DNA of 64,000 nt, from assembly GCA_025041175.1 (NCBI GenBank), contig JAKCFJ010000002.1, positions 62,001 through 126,000 on the forward strand, read 5' to 3'. This document shows, piece after piece, positions 8,054 to 17,722 of the stretch. Both the position numbers and the translations under genes were made by a program. This DNA is from Halobacteriales archaeon YIM A00010 (GTDB taxonomy: Archaea > Halobacteriota > Halobacteria > Halobacteriales > Haloarculaceae). Numbering within the stretch: position 1 is the stretch's first letter; each line of letters opens with the position of its first letter. The notes under the pieces are model-generated. The model was not told the origin of the DNA. It searched no databases and saw only the letters and a list, made by a program, of their open reading frames with translations.

Positions 8054-8730
8054 CAGACGCCCAGCGCGTCGGCCACCTCGTCCAACGTCTCGACCGTCAG
8101 ATCGGGTTCGCCGTCGAACGGCTCCCACGGAGATCCGTTCCGATCGACCCAAACGGCCTGCATCCGAGCGTGTCGTGCGCCCATCACGTCGAACCAGCCG
8201 GCCGTGACGTGTGCGATCTCGTCGATCGGCGTCCCGGTCCGCCCAGCGGCGTGGCGATAGAGTTCAGCGTCCGGTTTGAACGTCCGGATCTCATCGGCGC
8301 TGATCGTGTCCTCGATCAGATCGCCAATGTCAGCGTGGTCGACCATCGACGCGAGCATTTCGGGATCCCCGTTGGAGACGACGTAACACTCGTATCCCGC
8401 ATCACGAAGCCGATCGATACCACCGCGAACGTCGTCGAACACGTCGAGTTCGTGGTAGACGGCGAGGATCTCATCACGCTCATTACGCGTGATGTCGACA
8501 TCGTAGGCATCGAGTGCGTACTGCAAGGCATCGCGGTTCATCTCGTAAAACGGCTGGTAGGCGTCGATATGGTTCGCAACGAACGTGTATTCCAGTGATC
8601 GTGCGCGCCAGAGCTTCGACACCGGTTCGGGATCGTCGACGCGGTCGGCCAGCGCCGCTTCGGCCGCGTCGACATCCACCAGGGTGCTGTACGAATCGAA
8701 CGTGATCGTCCGCACGCGATCGGGATCGAA
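8053..8730 (-). CDS. Haloacid dehalogenase, type II (HAD superfamily)
   Basis: 225 residues from ATG 8730 (MSFDPDRVRTITFDSYSTL). HAD hydrolases use an Asp nucleophile; the L-2-haloacid dehalogenase branch removes halide from 2-haloacids. Motif I is TFDSYSTLVD (Asp about 14), motif II YVVSNGDPEML, motif III FKPDAELYRHA (Lys) and motif IV HVTAGWFDVMGARHARM. The Tyr/Ser after Asp and the cap-domain sequence fit type II dehalogenases; a phosphatase cannot be excluded. The gene ends exactly at repeat A2, whose terminus supplies the TGA. Confidence 0.85.
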   Translation of the reverse strand, partial: FDPDRVRTITFDSYSTLVDVDAAEAALADRVDDPEPVSKLWRARSLEYTFVANHIDAYQPFYEMNRDALQYALDAYDVDITRNERDEILAVYHELDVFDDVRGGIDRLRDAGYECYVVSNGDPEMLASMVDHADIGDLIEDTISADEIRTFKPDAELYRHAAGRTGTPIDEIAHVTAGWFDVMGARHARMQAVWVDRNGSPWEPFDGEPDLTVETLDEVADALGV

Positions 8731-8804
8731 CGACATTACGATAGAAATGATGGGGACTGTCCTCATAATTCTCGGGTGTTTGTGCGGACCGAACCGCGTT
8801 TTTC

Positions 8805-8901
8805 ATACTGTCGGACAGGGGCGATCGCGTATCGGCTGCTGGTGAACCGACAGATAGCAGCTGGCTAGTCCGTCGCACTCCGTCCGCAGGTCCGACAGTA
8901 T
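8805..8901. repeat. Family A palindromic element, copy A3
   Basis: 97 bp. Left end ATACTGTCGGACAGGGG; right end GGTCCGACAGTAT. Its reverse complement is very close to copy A6 at the right edge (shared GTCGGACCTGCGGACGGA). Confidence 0.85.
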
Positions 8902-8978
8902 ACTGTAGCATGGCCCTGATGAGTACTAGCTCCACCTTGCTTGCTCATCACTCTTAAATACAGTTTATAATTCTGATA

Positions 8979-9427
8979 TATTTGGTGTCGAACGGGCTCA
9001 TTCGACCGTTCATAATTGGTTCACACGGCCGATCCCCAGCCTGAGGATAGACGAAGCCCGGATCACGTTGTCAATGAAACCGTGATCCAATGCAACGACG
9101 AGAAAGCAACGATTGGCTGCTTGAGCCGACAACAACCACGGTTCTCGTTCATTCGTTTCTCACTGAACTCGCCGAGAAACACGATGATGACGAGGCTGTA
9201 GTTCTCGTTGATGGCTCGCACTCGGTACAAAATGTGTGTCATCGACACGGTTTCGATTTCAGATACGAACAGCATGGAAATCGGAACAGCGTCGAACGTG
9301 TCTTTATCGAGGTAAAACGACACAAATATTTGTTTTTAAACTGTTTTAGCAATACCCACGAAGAAACTGCAAACGAGTGGCTCAGATCGTTTGCTTTCGC
9401 ATGGAATCAGCGTATCTGAACACCACC
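8979..9427 (+). pseudogene. IS6-family transposase, decayed copy
   Basis: Broken by stops and frameshifts but clearly related to the intact transposase at 27843-28535: FGVERAHSTVHNW, then in another frame EAVVLVDGSHSVQNVCHRHG, FDFRYEQHGNRNSVERVF, ETANEWLRSFAFAWNQRI. The N-terminal 60 or so residues are missing. The terminal repeat (ATCTGAACACC) is still seen at 9415-9425. This copy lacks the 57-bp hairpin insert of its relative and so shows the ancestral sequence at that point. Confidence 0.8.
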
Positions 9428-9945
9428 CATCATTCCACTAGCTATGCTATCTGGTTATTCCACCCGTACTTCTGTAACGGAGGGTTGTGTTTCATTGATA
9501 AAGGGTATTGGGTTGACTGGTCATCTAAGGTGATCGGACGAAATCACTACGCGTGCTGTCTCAATTTTCATAATTTATCGAAATGATCCGACGGACAGCG
9601 CGGTCCTCGCGGTGCGTCGTGCCGTCCCGAAACCGGCTACCAGATGATCGTTCAGGTGGGTCCGAGCAAACGATTCGGGGATGTTACAACAGTACTCCTG
9701 TAATGATCGAGATGGAATACGACGCATCCGGTCGAGGACGTGTTCGCAGCGGGAGACGCCTGGAAAGGGTCGTCTTCGCCGGCCGCTCCATCTTGCAGAC
9801 GCCGAGTAGCCATATCGATTTGATCGGGCTCAGCGTGGATTGACGCATATTTCGTTCGATGACTACGAACAGTTCTGAAAATATCGTCACTGATCACGCC
9901 TACGTATAACAACAAATTTATTGGAAACGGGACCAAGAAAGACGT
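9428..9945. other. Gene-free stretch
   Basis: No convincing gene. Frames on both strands between 9583 and 9936 are open, but their sequences fit no family I know. A TATA-like TTTATT at about 9918 precedes the IclR gene. Confidence 0.4.
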
Positions 9946-10725
9946 ATGGGTGATGATCGACCTTCCCGACGGACCATCAAGACTACCGAGACCGTTTTCG
10001 ATGTTGTCGAATCCCTGTGGACCACGAACGGGGCAACAGTCACTGAACTAGCTGATCGGCTAGACATTGCGAAGAGCACCGCACACGCCCACCTTTCCAC
10101 CCTCGAGCAACGGGAGTTCGTCGTAAGAAATGGTAATACGTACCAACTTAGTCTTCGGTTTCTCGAATTGGGCATCCACGTTCGGGACCAAATCGAACTC
10201 TCTCGCGTTGCCGAGCCACTGTTGACGAAACTCGCCGATGAAACCGGTGAGGCGATCTGGCTCATCGTCGAGGAGCATGGCTGGGCAGTCTACCTGAACA
10301 AAGCGATGGGTGAGGACGCCCTTCAAATAAAGAGCACCATTGGGGAGCGGTCACATCTTCACTACCTCGCGGCCGGGAAGGCGTTGCTCGCGTACGTACC
10401 ACGCGAGCACGTCGAATCGATCGTCGAACGGCGCGGTCTCCCCAGTCGAACGAGCCACACCATCACAGACTCCGATGAACTGTTCACGGAACTCGACGAG
10501 ATCCGTGAGCGTGGGTATGCGTTCAATGAGAACGAGGAAATTGATGGCGTCCGAGGGGTGGGGGTCCCAATCTGTGCTGACGATCACGCTATCGGAGCTG
10601 TCGGCATCGGAGCGCCGGAGAATCGCCTCCGCGGTAAACGGTTCCGCGAGCAGGTTCCAAACCAACTCCTCGGAGCAGCCAACGAGATCGAACTCCGGAT
10701 CACTTACTCGGGGCTACGGGGGTAG
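9946..10725 (+). CDS. IclR family transcriptional regulator
   Basis: 259 residues. Winged helix at about 12-75 (TVTELADRLDIAKSTAHAHL, TLEQREFVVRNGNTYQLSL) and the IclR effector domain after that (LADETGEAIWLIVEEHGW, HYLAAGKALLAYVP, IRERGYAFNENEEIDGVRGV, GVPICADDHAIGAVGIGAP). IclR proteins bind a small organic effector and act on nearby catabolic genes. The PLP enzyme and NhaC transporter follow on the same strand and are the likely targets. Confidence 0.9.
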   Translation: MGDDRPSRRTIKTTETVFDVVESLWTTNGATVTELADRLDIAKSTAHAHLSTLEQREFVVRNGNTYQLSLRFLELGIHVRDQIELSRVAEPLLTKLADETGEAIWLIVEEHGWAVYLNKAMGEDALQIKSTIGERSHLHYLAAGKALLAYVPREHVESIVERRGLPSRTSHTITDSDELFTELDEIRERGYAFNENEEIDGVRGVGVPICADDHAIGAVGIGAPENRLRGKRFREQVPNQLLGAANEIELRITYSGLRG

Positions 10726-10955
10726 CTGGCATTCCCGGCGCTCGGAGACCGAGATCATCGCTGTTCGAGGTCATCGAACCCATCAACGATACGTTACTAT
10801 CGCAGTCTGCGGAGACCACTGTCACTGTGTCGGGTTTCTACGACAGTTACTCGGCCACAGATCGGTCTGACAACACAAACATTTATCCCGTCATAGCGAT
10901 ATGTAGCGGTGTGAGTCCCAGCGACCACAGCACAGAGTATACCGAACCGAATAAT

Positions 10956-11921
10956 ATGACAGATGAAATAAATTACGAGAGTACGCTCACTGTGATCGGC
11001 GACACACCGATGGTTGAACTCCCATCACTGCGTCCGGAGGGGGGTGCCTCCATCTATGTGAAGTGGGAGGGAGCGAATCCTACCGGAAGCCTCAAAGATC
11101 GGATGGCATTGGCGATGATCGAGCAAGCAAAGAAGCGCGGAACGCTTCAGCCAGGGGAGCCGGTTGTGGAGTTCACTGGTGGGAGTACGGGCTCAAGTCT
11201 CGCGTTTGTCTGTGCGGTTCTGGATCATCCGCTTCATATCGTTACTGCTGATTGTGTTGCCGAGGAGAAGATTGCATCGATGCGGGCGCTTGGCGCACAG
11301 CTTGAAGTCATTGAAACGCCCAACGGGACGGCGTACGAGGGGTTATCCGACGATCTTCGAACCGAAGCCGAGAAACTCCAGACAGAGACCGGAGCGTACT
11401 TTACGGATCAGTTCGATAACCCCGATCAGCTCACTGGATACGAGACACTTGGTCAGGAGATCCTCGATCAACGGCCGGACATCGACGATTTCGTGATGAT
11501 CGTCGGAACGGGTGGCTGTGCGATGGGGACCTCCCGATCGCTGCGAAACCACGGTGTAGATGCCACCGTTACAGTCGTCGAACCGGCGGAATCCCCCGTT
11601 ATCTCTGACGGAACGACGGGATCCCACAGCGTGCAGGGGACAGCCATTGTCGGTTCTCCTCCCCTCGTCGAACAAGACCTGTACGATCAGGTGTGTACGC
11701 TTCCCACAGAGGAAGGGATAGAATGTGTTCAGCAACTTGCGAGAGACGACGGGTTCCTCGTGGGGACGAGCACCGGGATGAACGTCGCTGCCGCGAGGCG
11801 AATCGCAGCGGAACGACACCCGGATGAGGCTGTTGTCACAGTCGCCTGTGACACCGGCCTGAAATACCTCTCCGATGGGCTCTACGAAGGATTGAATGGA
11901 TCGGAATTCTGTCTCTCCTGA
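10956..11921 (+). CDS. PLP-dependent cysteine synthase family protein
   Basis: 321 residues from ATG 10956 (MTDEINYESTLTVIGDTPMV). Fold type II PLP enzyme: NPTGSLKDRMAL contains the Schiff-base lysine (about 44), GGSTGSSLAF binds the phosphate, GTGGCAMGTSRSL is the second glycine loop and VACDTGLKYLS is the family ending. Such enzymes make cysteine from O-acetylserine or degrade amino acids by beta-elimination. It lies between an IclR regulator and an NhaC transporter, which suggests amino-acid use rather than core cysteine synthesis. A TATA-like ATTTATCC lies about 75 bp upstream. Confidence 0.85.
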   Translation: MTDEINYESTLTVIGDTPMVELPSLRPEGGASIYVKWEGANPTGSLKDRMALAMIEQAKKRGTLQPGEPVVEFTGGSTGSSLAFVCAVLDHPLHIVTADCVAEEKIASMRALGAQLEVIETPNGTAYEGLSDDLRTEAEKLQTETGAYFTDQFDNPDQLTGYETLGQEILDQRPDIDDFVMIVGTGGCAMGTSRSLRNHGVDATVTVVEPAESPVISDGTTGSHSVQGTAIVGSPPLVEQDLYDQVCTLPTEEGIECVQQLARDDGFLVGTSTGMNVAAARRIAAERHPDEAVVTVACDTGLKYLSDGLYEGLNGSEFCLS

Positions 11922-12077
11922 TCCGACGGTTCACGAACGGTCGTTACCGCGCTGCTATATTCATCATTCAAATTGAATGATGATGTTCTTCATTAAGAGT
12001 GAATATATGATGACCGAGCGTTCGTTTCAGTGCTCACCGACACGTACGTCAGGTGGAATTGCACAGACGGAAAATCT

Positions 12078-12084
12078 TTTATAT
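12078..12084 (+). promoter_or_regulatory. TATA-like box of the nhaC gene
   Basis: TTTATAT lies about 26 bp before the ATG at 12107, the spacing expected of a leaderless haloarchaeal transcript. Confidence 0.45.
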
Positions 12085-12106
12085 TGTTAGATAATGTCTA
12101 CGTAGT

Positions 12107-13711
12107 ATGCCGACTGACTTTGGAGCACTGTCGCTGGTACCGCCGCTTCTGGCTATCGGGTTGGCTATTGTTACACGCCGAGCGATGATATCACTGTTTT
12201 TTGGTATATGGGTTGGTGGTATTATTTACTCCGGCAGTGTAGGAATCCCCCAGACGTTCGATTGGATTATTGCCTCTATCGGCGAGAGCACTTTTAACGC
12301 GAAGATCATCGTGTTTACGCTCCTGCTTGGAGCAGGGATTGCACTCATCTGGCGGTTAGGCGGTGCGATCGCACTCGCGCAGTTCGCTACCAGGTGGATC
12401 GATTCTCACCGGAGGATTGGAGTAACTGCGTGGTTGCTCGGTCTCATCTGGAGCTTCGATGATTACGCCAATAATGCGATCGTGGGCAGCGCAACGAAAG
12501 ATCTCGCTGACGAAATGCGGATGTCACGTGAGAAGTTAGCGTACATCCTTGACTCAACTGCTGCACCTGTGGCGACTATTGGCATTTCCAGTTGGGTTGC
12601 GTTCCAGATCGGGCTTATCAACCAACAGTATGAGCAACTAGGTATCGCTGCGGAAACGCCGTCGGCAACCTCGACATTTCTTCAAAGCATTCCATTCAAC
12701 GTTTATTCCATCCTCGCGATAGCGATGGTTGGTATCATCGTTCTTACCCAACGGGATTTTGGCGAAATGCTCAACGCTGAAACCCGCGCTCGACGGACTG
12801 GAAACGTTACTCGAGAGGAGGCACAACCGCTACAGAACATCAAAGAAGAGTTAGGGTCGCCCGTGATCGAGGATGCGCCGCTGCGGATGTTCGTTGCCCC
12901 TGTCCTTGCGCTCATCAGTGTTGTTGTTGGGGGAGCAGCCGTGATGGGATACGCTCCTGATCGAACAGCGCTAGAGATGATCGACAATACGAACATCGCT
13001 ACAGCCCTCGTCTGGGGATCGTTTGCCATGGTCACGACAGCTGTAACGCTGGCATTGACCCATGATGCTATGACTCTTGATGAAGCGATGGAAACGGTTA
13101 TCGATGGGTTCGGTACAATGCTCACCGCCATTAGTATTATTGTGTTGGCATGGTCGATCGGGACGGTTGCTGAGGTGCTGGGAACCGGTGCGTACGTCAC
13201 AGCGTATGCCGAGGGCATTGTCTCACCGCTAGTACTTCCGATCATCATCTTCTTCGTTACCAGTTTCATCTCCCTCGCGATCGGGACTTCTTGGGGGACA
13301 ATGTCGATCATGACTCCGATCGTGATACCGCTAGCGTGGAATATCAGTGGCGGTTCATCGCAATTCATCCCAGTGATGGTGGGAGCGATGTTCAGTGGCG
13401 CTATTTTTGGCGATAACTGTTCACCAATCTCCGATACCACTATTCTTTCAGCAACGTTCGCGGGGTCGGATCATATCGATCACGTCCGCACTCAGACGTA
13501 TTACGCCGGTACCGTGTTCCTCGTTGCTACCGTTGTGTTCCTACTCTACGGACTCACTAAGATCACTCCGCTCGTACTGCTCCCTGTTGGGTTTGCTATA
13601 CTGTTTGGTCTCGTTTATATCTTCTCAGAATGGGATGCTCAGCGCAAAGATCTATTTGTGAAACCCGGGGCGGCTCAGTCATCGAAACTAGATCCGGCTA
13701 GCGATGACTGA
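12107..13711 (+). CDS. NhaC family Na+/H+ antiporter-like transporter
   Basis: 534 residues with about 11-12 hydrophobic helices, the usual size for the family. NhaC-type features are FGALSLVPPLLAIGLAIVTR at the start, SFDDYANNAIVGSATKDLAD, FISLAIGTSWGTMSIMTPI and GDNCSPISDTTILSATFAGS. Members exchange Na+ for H+, or carry amino or organic acids with Na+. The TATA-like box at 12078 gives its own promoter. Together with the IclR and PLP genes it may form an uptake-and-use unit. A paralogue lies convergent at 14033-15784. Confidence 0.9.
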   Translation: MPTDFGALSLVPPLLAIGLAIVTRRAMISLFFGIWVGGIIYSGSVGIPQTFDWIIASIGESTFNAKIIVFTLLLGAGIALIWRLGGAIALAQFATRWIDSHRRIGVTAWLLGLIWSFDDYANNAIVGSATKDLADEMRMSREKLAYILDSTAAPVATIGISSWVAFQIGLINQQYEQLGIAAETPSATSTFLQSIPFNVYSILAIAMVGIIVLTQRDFGEMLNAETRARRTGNVTREEAQPLQNIKEELGSPVIEDAPLRMFVAPVLALISVVVGGAAVMGYAPDRTALEMIDNTNIATALVWGSFAMVTTAVTLALTHDAMTLDEAMETVIDGFGTMLTAISIIVLAWSIGTVAEVLGTGAYVTAYAEGIVSPLVLPIIIFFVTSFISLAIGTSWGTMSIMTPIVIPLAWNISGGSSQFIPVMVGAMFSGAIFGDNCSPISDTTILSATFAGSDHIDHVRTQTYYAGTVFLVATVVFLLYGLTKITPLVLLPVGFAILFGLVYIFSEWDAQRKDLFVKPGAAQSSKLDPASDD

Positions 13712-13858
13712 GTGACCGGACGACGCAGTGTATTCATCTTTCACTCCTGGCTTGTATCGTCTGCTGGCCCATACGTATAGACATTTCCTTGAACGAATGG
13801 GAATGGATTCGTAACTATAAACTGATGGTTGTGTGATCGTCGGTCACTTTTTACTACT

Positions 13859-13996
13859 ATGACGAGCCTCTCCGAATACGACGTGGCAGTTGTCGGTGGG
13901 GGATCCGCCGGGTTGACGACCGCGCTGTACACACCCTGGAGCGTTCGTTTCGTCCGGTCGATGAGCGGCTCGTCCCGATCGATCCCCTCATATTAA
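13859..13996 (+). pseudogene. FAD-dependent oxidoreductase, N-terminal remnant
   Basis: MTSLSEYDVAVVGGGSAGLT TALYT is the Rossmann start of a thioredoxin-reductase-like flavoprotein (GGGSAG). It loses family resemblance after about 25 residues and stops at 13996. Only the FAD-binding tip remains between the two convergent antiporter genes. Confidence 0.6.
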
Positions 13997-14032
13997 CAGC
14001 AATCGCCCGCTAGCTGGGTAGCGGAACGGCAG

Positions 14033-15784
14033 TCACCCCCCGAGTGCCGCGAACGCGAACACGAGTGCGACGTATGCGACGACGATGGTGACCGCTATGA
14101 CTGGAACCGGCGACAAGTAGTCGTAACTGCCATTGCTTCCCGCCACGTCGCCGCGCTCGATGCGCTCAACGTCGACCTCACCGGACTCGATGGCCTCGGT
14201 CGTCGGCATCACTTCGGGGAGTCCCTTTCGCCGCGCGTCGAGCTTGTTGAGCGCGAGGACCGCCACGGCCGTCAGCACGAATCCGAGCGGCAATGCGACG
14301 ATTGGGCTCTGCAGGCCGAGCCCGTACAGCACGAGGATGATCACGGTGACGCCGGCGGCCGTCGCGGCGAAGGGGATCTGCGTGTTGACGTGGTCGATGT
14401 GATCGGAGCCAGCAAAAATCGACGACATCACCGTAGTATCGCTGATCGGCGAACTGTGGTCGCCCCAGATGGCACCACCAAACAGCATTGCCACCACGAC
14501 CGGAAGCACCGACGGCCCGACGAGCTGGAGGCCCAGCGGGATCGCCAGCGGCGTCAGGATGGCCATCGTTCCCCAGGATGTCCCGGTCGTGAACGCGACG
14601 AACATCGCCGCAATGAAGATGATCAGCGGGAGGAAGCCACTAGGGACGCCGCTCCCGACCATCACGTCCACGATGTACTGGGCAGTTCCCACGTTCTCGG
14701 CGGCCAGACCGATCGCCCACGCGAGTACAATTATCGCAAGAGCGATCACCATCGTCTTGAAGCCGTCGAGTATTGTCTCGCTGGCCTCCTCCAGGTCCAT
14801 CGTCCGGTAGGCGAGTGAGCCGACGAACCCGGTGAGCATGAACGCGAACGCGCCATACAGCAGGCCGAGCGCGACATCAGTCTCTTGGAAGGCCGTCATG
14901 ACGTCGACGTTGGGCTGGGGTCCACCACCGAGGTACCACATCGAGACGAGGCCGACCACGAGTAAGACGAGGATTGGTGCGAAAAAGTTCACCAGTGAGG
15001 GGTTCTTCTCGCTTGGTTCACCGACATCGGTGGAGACGTCCGATAGTGGTGTCGCGTCCTCCCGGATCGTCCGTCCCGTCGAACGTGCGCGCCACTCGGC
15101 GTCCAGCATCGGACCGAAGAACCGCTGGGTGATCGTGATGAGCCCGACCATGAAGAAGGCCATGAAGCAGTAGATGTTCCATGGAATTGATTGGAGGAAC
15201 AGTCCGAACGCAGTGACGCCTAGTTGGTCGGCGGTGAACTGCGTCGCCTCGAATCCCACGATGATCATCGACACTTGGAACCCGATCCAATTCGACACCG
15301 GACCGAACGTCGTTACCGGTGACGTCGTCGAATCGAGCACGTACGCGTGCATTTCCCTCGACGAGTGGTTATCTTGGGAGAGTTCTCGCGTTGCGTTGCC
15401 TGTAACGACGGTGCTCGTGTAGGAATCGAAGAAGATGAACACACCAATCAGCCAGGTGAGTATCTGTGAGTCACGCGCTGTGTTCACGCGATCGCCGATC
15501 TCGCGCTCCAAGGCCAGGATTCCACCTGACCGGTAAATGAACGCGGCACCAGCACCCATGAACAGGATCAGAACGATGAACTTGGTGTTGAACGGCGAAC
15601 GGACCACCTCTACGAGCCAGTCCATCGTCAGCGCCGTGGCCGCAATCGGGTTCCAACCGGCGACGAGCAACGCCCCGCTCCAGATGCCGGCGAACAACGA
15701 TACCAGCACCTGGCGGGTCGCCATTGCCAGAACAATCGCCAGTAGTGGCGGTATCAGTGCAAGCACGCCGAAGTGTTCTGCCAT
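14033..15784 (-). CDS. NhaC family Na+/H+ antiporter-like transporter
   Basis: 583 residues from ATG 15784 (MAEHFGVLALIPPLLAIVLA); an upstream start at 15808 adds an unlikely leader. It shares with the 12107 gene FFDSYTSTVVTGNATRELSQ, FTTGTSWGTMAILTPLAIPL and GDHSSPISDTTVMSSIFAGS, but has a longer tail with an acidic segment and one extra helix (VIAVTIVVAYVALVFAFAA). A T-rich TATA-like stretch lies about 25 bp upstream. Two NhaC copies in opposite orientation suggest different substrates or conditions. Confidence 0.9.
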   Translation of the reverse strand: MAEHFGVLALIPPLLAIVLAMATRQVLVSLFAGIWSGALLVAGWNPIAATALTMDWLVEVVRSPFNTKFIVLILFMGAGAAFIYRSGGILALEREIGDRVNTARDSQILTWLIGVFIFFDSYTSTVVTGNATRELSQDNHSSREMHAYVLDSTTSPVTTFGPVSNWIGFQVSMIIVGFEATQFTADQLGVTAFGLFLQSIPWNIYCFMAFFMVGLITITQRFFGPMLDAEWRARSTGRTIREDATPLSDVSTDVGEPSEKNPSLVNFFAPILVLLVVGLVSMWYLGGGPQPNVDVMTAFQETDVALGLLYGAFAFMLTGFVGSLAYRTMDLEEASETILDGFKTMVIALAIIVLAWAIGLAAENVGTAQYIVDVMVGSGVPSGFLPLIIFIAAMFVAFTTGTSWGTMAILTPLAIPLGLQLVGPSVLPVVVAMLFGGAIWGDHSSPISDTTVMSSIFAGSDHIDHVNTQIPFAATAAGVTVIILVLYGLGLQSPIVALPLGFVLTAVAVLALNKLDARRKGLPEVMPTTEAIESGEVDVERIERGDVAGSNGSYDYLSPVPVIAVTIVVAYVALVFAFAALGG

Positions 15785-15906
15785 AGGTATGGTATCAACC
15801 CTGTACATTAAAAAAGATACTTATCAATAATGGGTGATTCATGGCTGTTGCGGTAATCGGTGCTCTGTTATCGTGTTCGGGCTGAAACGAGGTATGATAC
15901 CAGACG

Positions 15907-16365
15907 GATGTAGCTCGATTACAAGATGATACGAATAACACTGCCACAATCAACGGTAACACAGCCTCCGGAAAGGTCACCGGTAAGACGGATGTTTTCA
16001 ATTTTACCGGAGATCTCCTCGAAGTTATCTTCCTAACCTCGATCAAAGTAAAATTCGAGACTCCGTATCCACGGTTGTCAGGCGAAACCAATACACGGAC
16101 GCAACTGTCGAAGAACTCGCCATTGAATCGATCGTGGATCCGAATAAAGACCGCATCGTGTTCACCTCGACCGTCTGTCGAGGATCTTCTCAATCAACTC
16201 GCTGACGCGGTCCCTGATGGCTCTGCAATAGAGCTCATTCTCGAGGTAGCACGCTGGCTTGTACTTTTCATCGTTGTCGTGCCAGCTGCCGCTTTCCTCT
16301 CCGGTCCCGCTTTAACTGCCCTTGCTCTCACAGGCCTGCTGGGGGGTGGTGCGATCGTGTCGTAA
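15907..16365 (+). pseudogene. Membrane-anchored protein, probably frameshifted
   Basis: One frame reads TATINGNTASGKVTGKTDVF; another then reads YTDATVEELAIESIVDP; the first frame returns with SVEDLLNQLADAVPDGSA and a hydrophobic C-terminus (LVLFIVVVPAAAFL...LALTGLLGGGAIVS). The sense-like segments alternate between frames, so this looks like a decayed gene for a protein with a C-terminal membrane helix. Family unknown. Confidence 0.3.
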
Positions 16366-16439
16366 TTATCATTTTTATATTTTATATAGCTGTTATTTAG
16401 ATGAAATGCACAATGAATATATAACCATCGTGTTAAAGG

Positions 16440-16961
16440 ATGGTGAGGAAGTATATGTCATTAGTTCCAATTAGACGAGGTGAAATGAAGATAAATGAAG
16501 AAGGTGTGGAAATAGAGTCTACTTCGATTGGAGGGATAAAGAGACTTTACGGGCAGAGTAAACTTTTTGTCATTTTCCTGCTCTTCTGTTGGTTAGTGCT
16601 TATTGCAGACGCAATTGTCAATCCTACATCGTTGGCACGTGAGAGGTTAGCTTTCGCTACAGTGTTTGTCGTCCTGTTAGCTGGTTTCAACTTTGTGGCC
16701 AGAGAGTTTTGGGATAGCATTGCCACAGCCTCAACCATCTCCTATAATGATATCAATTGGGTTGAGTACACAACAGAATCATGGTTTCGACCAAAGCTTA
16801 GAATCATCGTTACCGATGGTGATTCGACGGGCGTACGAAAGGTTCGTCTATCACTACGACGGCACGGGGGCGACCAACAATTGGAGCGCGCAATTCAAGC
16901 CTTCGAAGATGCTGGCATCACGGTCACCTCGATCGAGGATCCGGGCGACGAAGACCGTTAA
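16440..16961 (+). CDS. Membrane protein with two helices, hypothetical
   Basis: 173 residues. Helices at about 40-58 (FVIFLLFCWLVLIADAIV) and 70-87 (LAFATVFVVLLAGFNFV) are followed by a soluble C-terminal part with PH-like alternation (STISYNDINWVEYTTES, RIIVTDGDSTGVRKVRLSLR) and a closing helix and strand (LERAIQAFEDAGITVTSI). The layout resembles bacterial-PH-domain membrane proteins, but I do not claim the family. AT-rich DNA upstream; no clear operon. Confidence 0.6.
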   Translation: MVRKYMSLVPIRRGEMKINEEGVEIESTSIGGIKRLYGQSKLFVIFLLFCWLVLIADAIVNPTSLARERLAFATVFVVLLAGFNFVAREFWDSIATASTISYNDINWVEYTTESWFRPKLRIIVTDGDSTGVRKVRLSLRRHGGDQQLERAIQAFEDAGITVTSIEDPGDEDR

Positions 16962-17046
16962 TCTTACTCCCTCCAGCGAATCGAGGTGGCCAACGCTCCA
17001 GTCGATCGTGAGTAACAGATACCACCGTTGGACTCTCCAGTCGCTG

Positions 17047-17188
17047 TTAGCTATTTCTCAGTCCGATTTGTGTGTATCGACGCACGAGATAGAGACCGGC
17101 TATCGGAGCCAGAAGTGTTATGAAAGTAAATACTTTTATTCCGAGTGCGACGAGTCCAAGCCCGCCCCACAGCAGAAGTTGGCTAGGT
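17047..17188 (-). pseudogene. C-terminal fragment of a small membrane protein
   Basis: LLLWGGLGLVALGIKVFTF then ITLLAPIAGLYLVRRY and a stop at 17047. The frame enters from the end of the truncated IS (17189-17721), so its N-terminus is lost or lies beyond the IS. The first bases (AGAAGTTGGCTAGGT on the + strand) also resemble a family B end. Confidence 0.35.
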
Positions 17189-17721
17189 CTGATGTCGGGC
17201 AGGTAGCTCAGTAATACACGATCCAGACGTTCATTCTAGTCATTTTCCCAACAGTGAAAACTGACACCGATCCATCTCAGCTCGACATTTCGAAATCGTT
17301 CGGAGATGATATGAAACAAAGTCTTCCAACACAGGGCCGCCGCTCCCGAACGGGGCGAACACAGTGGGGGTTCTGGCGTTAGTCAGGCGGATCGAGACCG
17401 TACCACTGCTTGGCGACGGTCAGGAACTGGTTGGCGTCCACTAGCGGTGCATACGTTCTGTACTCGTCGTCGATGGCGAACTTCACCAGCAGATCGACGA
17501 GCCGCCACACATTGTACAGCACGCACGCGAACGCGACGTTGAAGAACCGGTAGTCGAGGTCGTTCGGACCATGAAGTGTTTCTGTTTCTTGAAGCCGTTC
17601 TCGATACCCCATCTGTGACGATACCGATGGATCATCCGCTCGATCATGTGGATGAACGTCTTCGCATCCATCCGCCCGTCATCGGTATACTCGATGATGA
17701 GTGATTACTGACTGATTTCAG
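17189..17721. mobile_element. Internally deleted copy of the large IS
   Basis: Left end CTGATGTCGGGCAGGTAGCT and the following 200 bp match the left end of the complete IS at 32246. The right end CTGATTTCAG at 17712-17721 is an inverse-like terminus. Only the last quarter of the transposase lies between them, so this may be a short derivative that kept both ends. Confidence 0.6.
17379..17671 (-). pseudogene. Transposase C-terminal remnant (same family as 32435-34435)
   Basis: FFNVAFACVLYNVWRLVDLL, VDANQFLTVAKQWYGLDPPD and, in the next frame, YRHRWGIENGFKKQKHFMVR match the C-terminus of the complete transposase. A frameshift separates the two parts near 17560-17612. The first two acidic catalytic residues are missing. 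Confidence 0.8.
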
Positions 17722-17722
17722 A

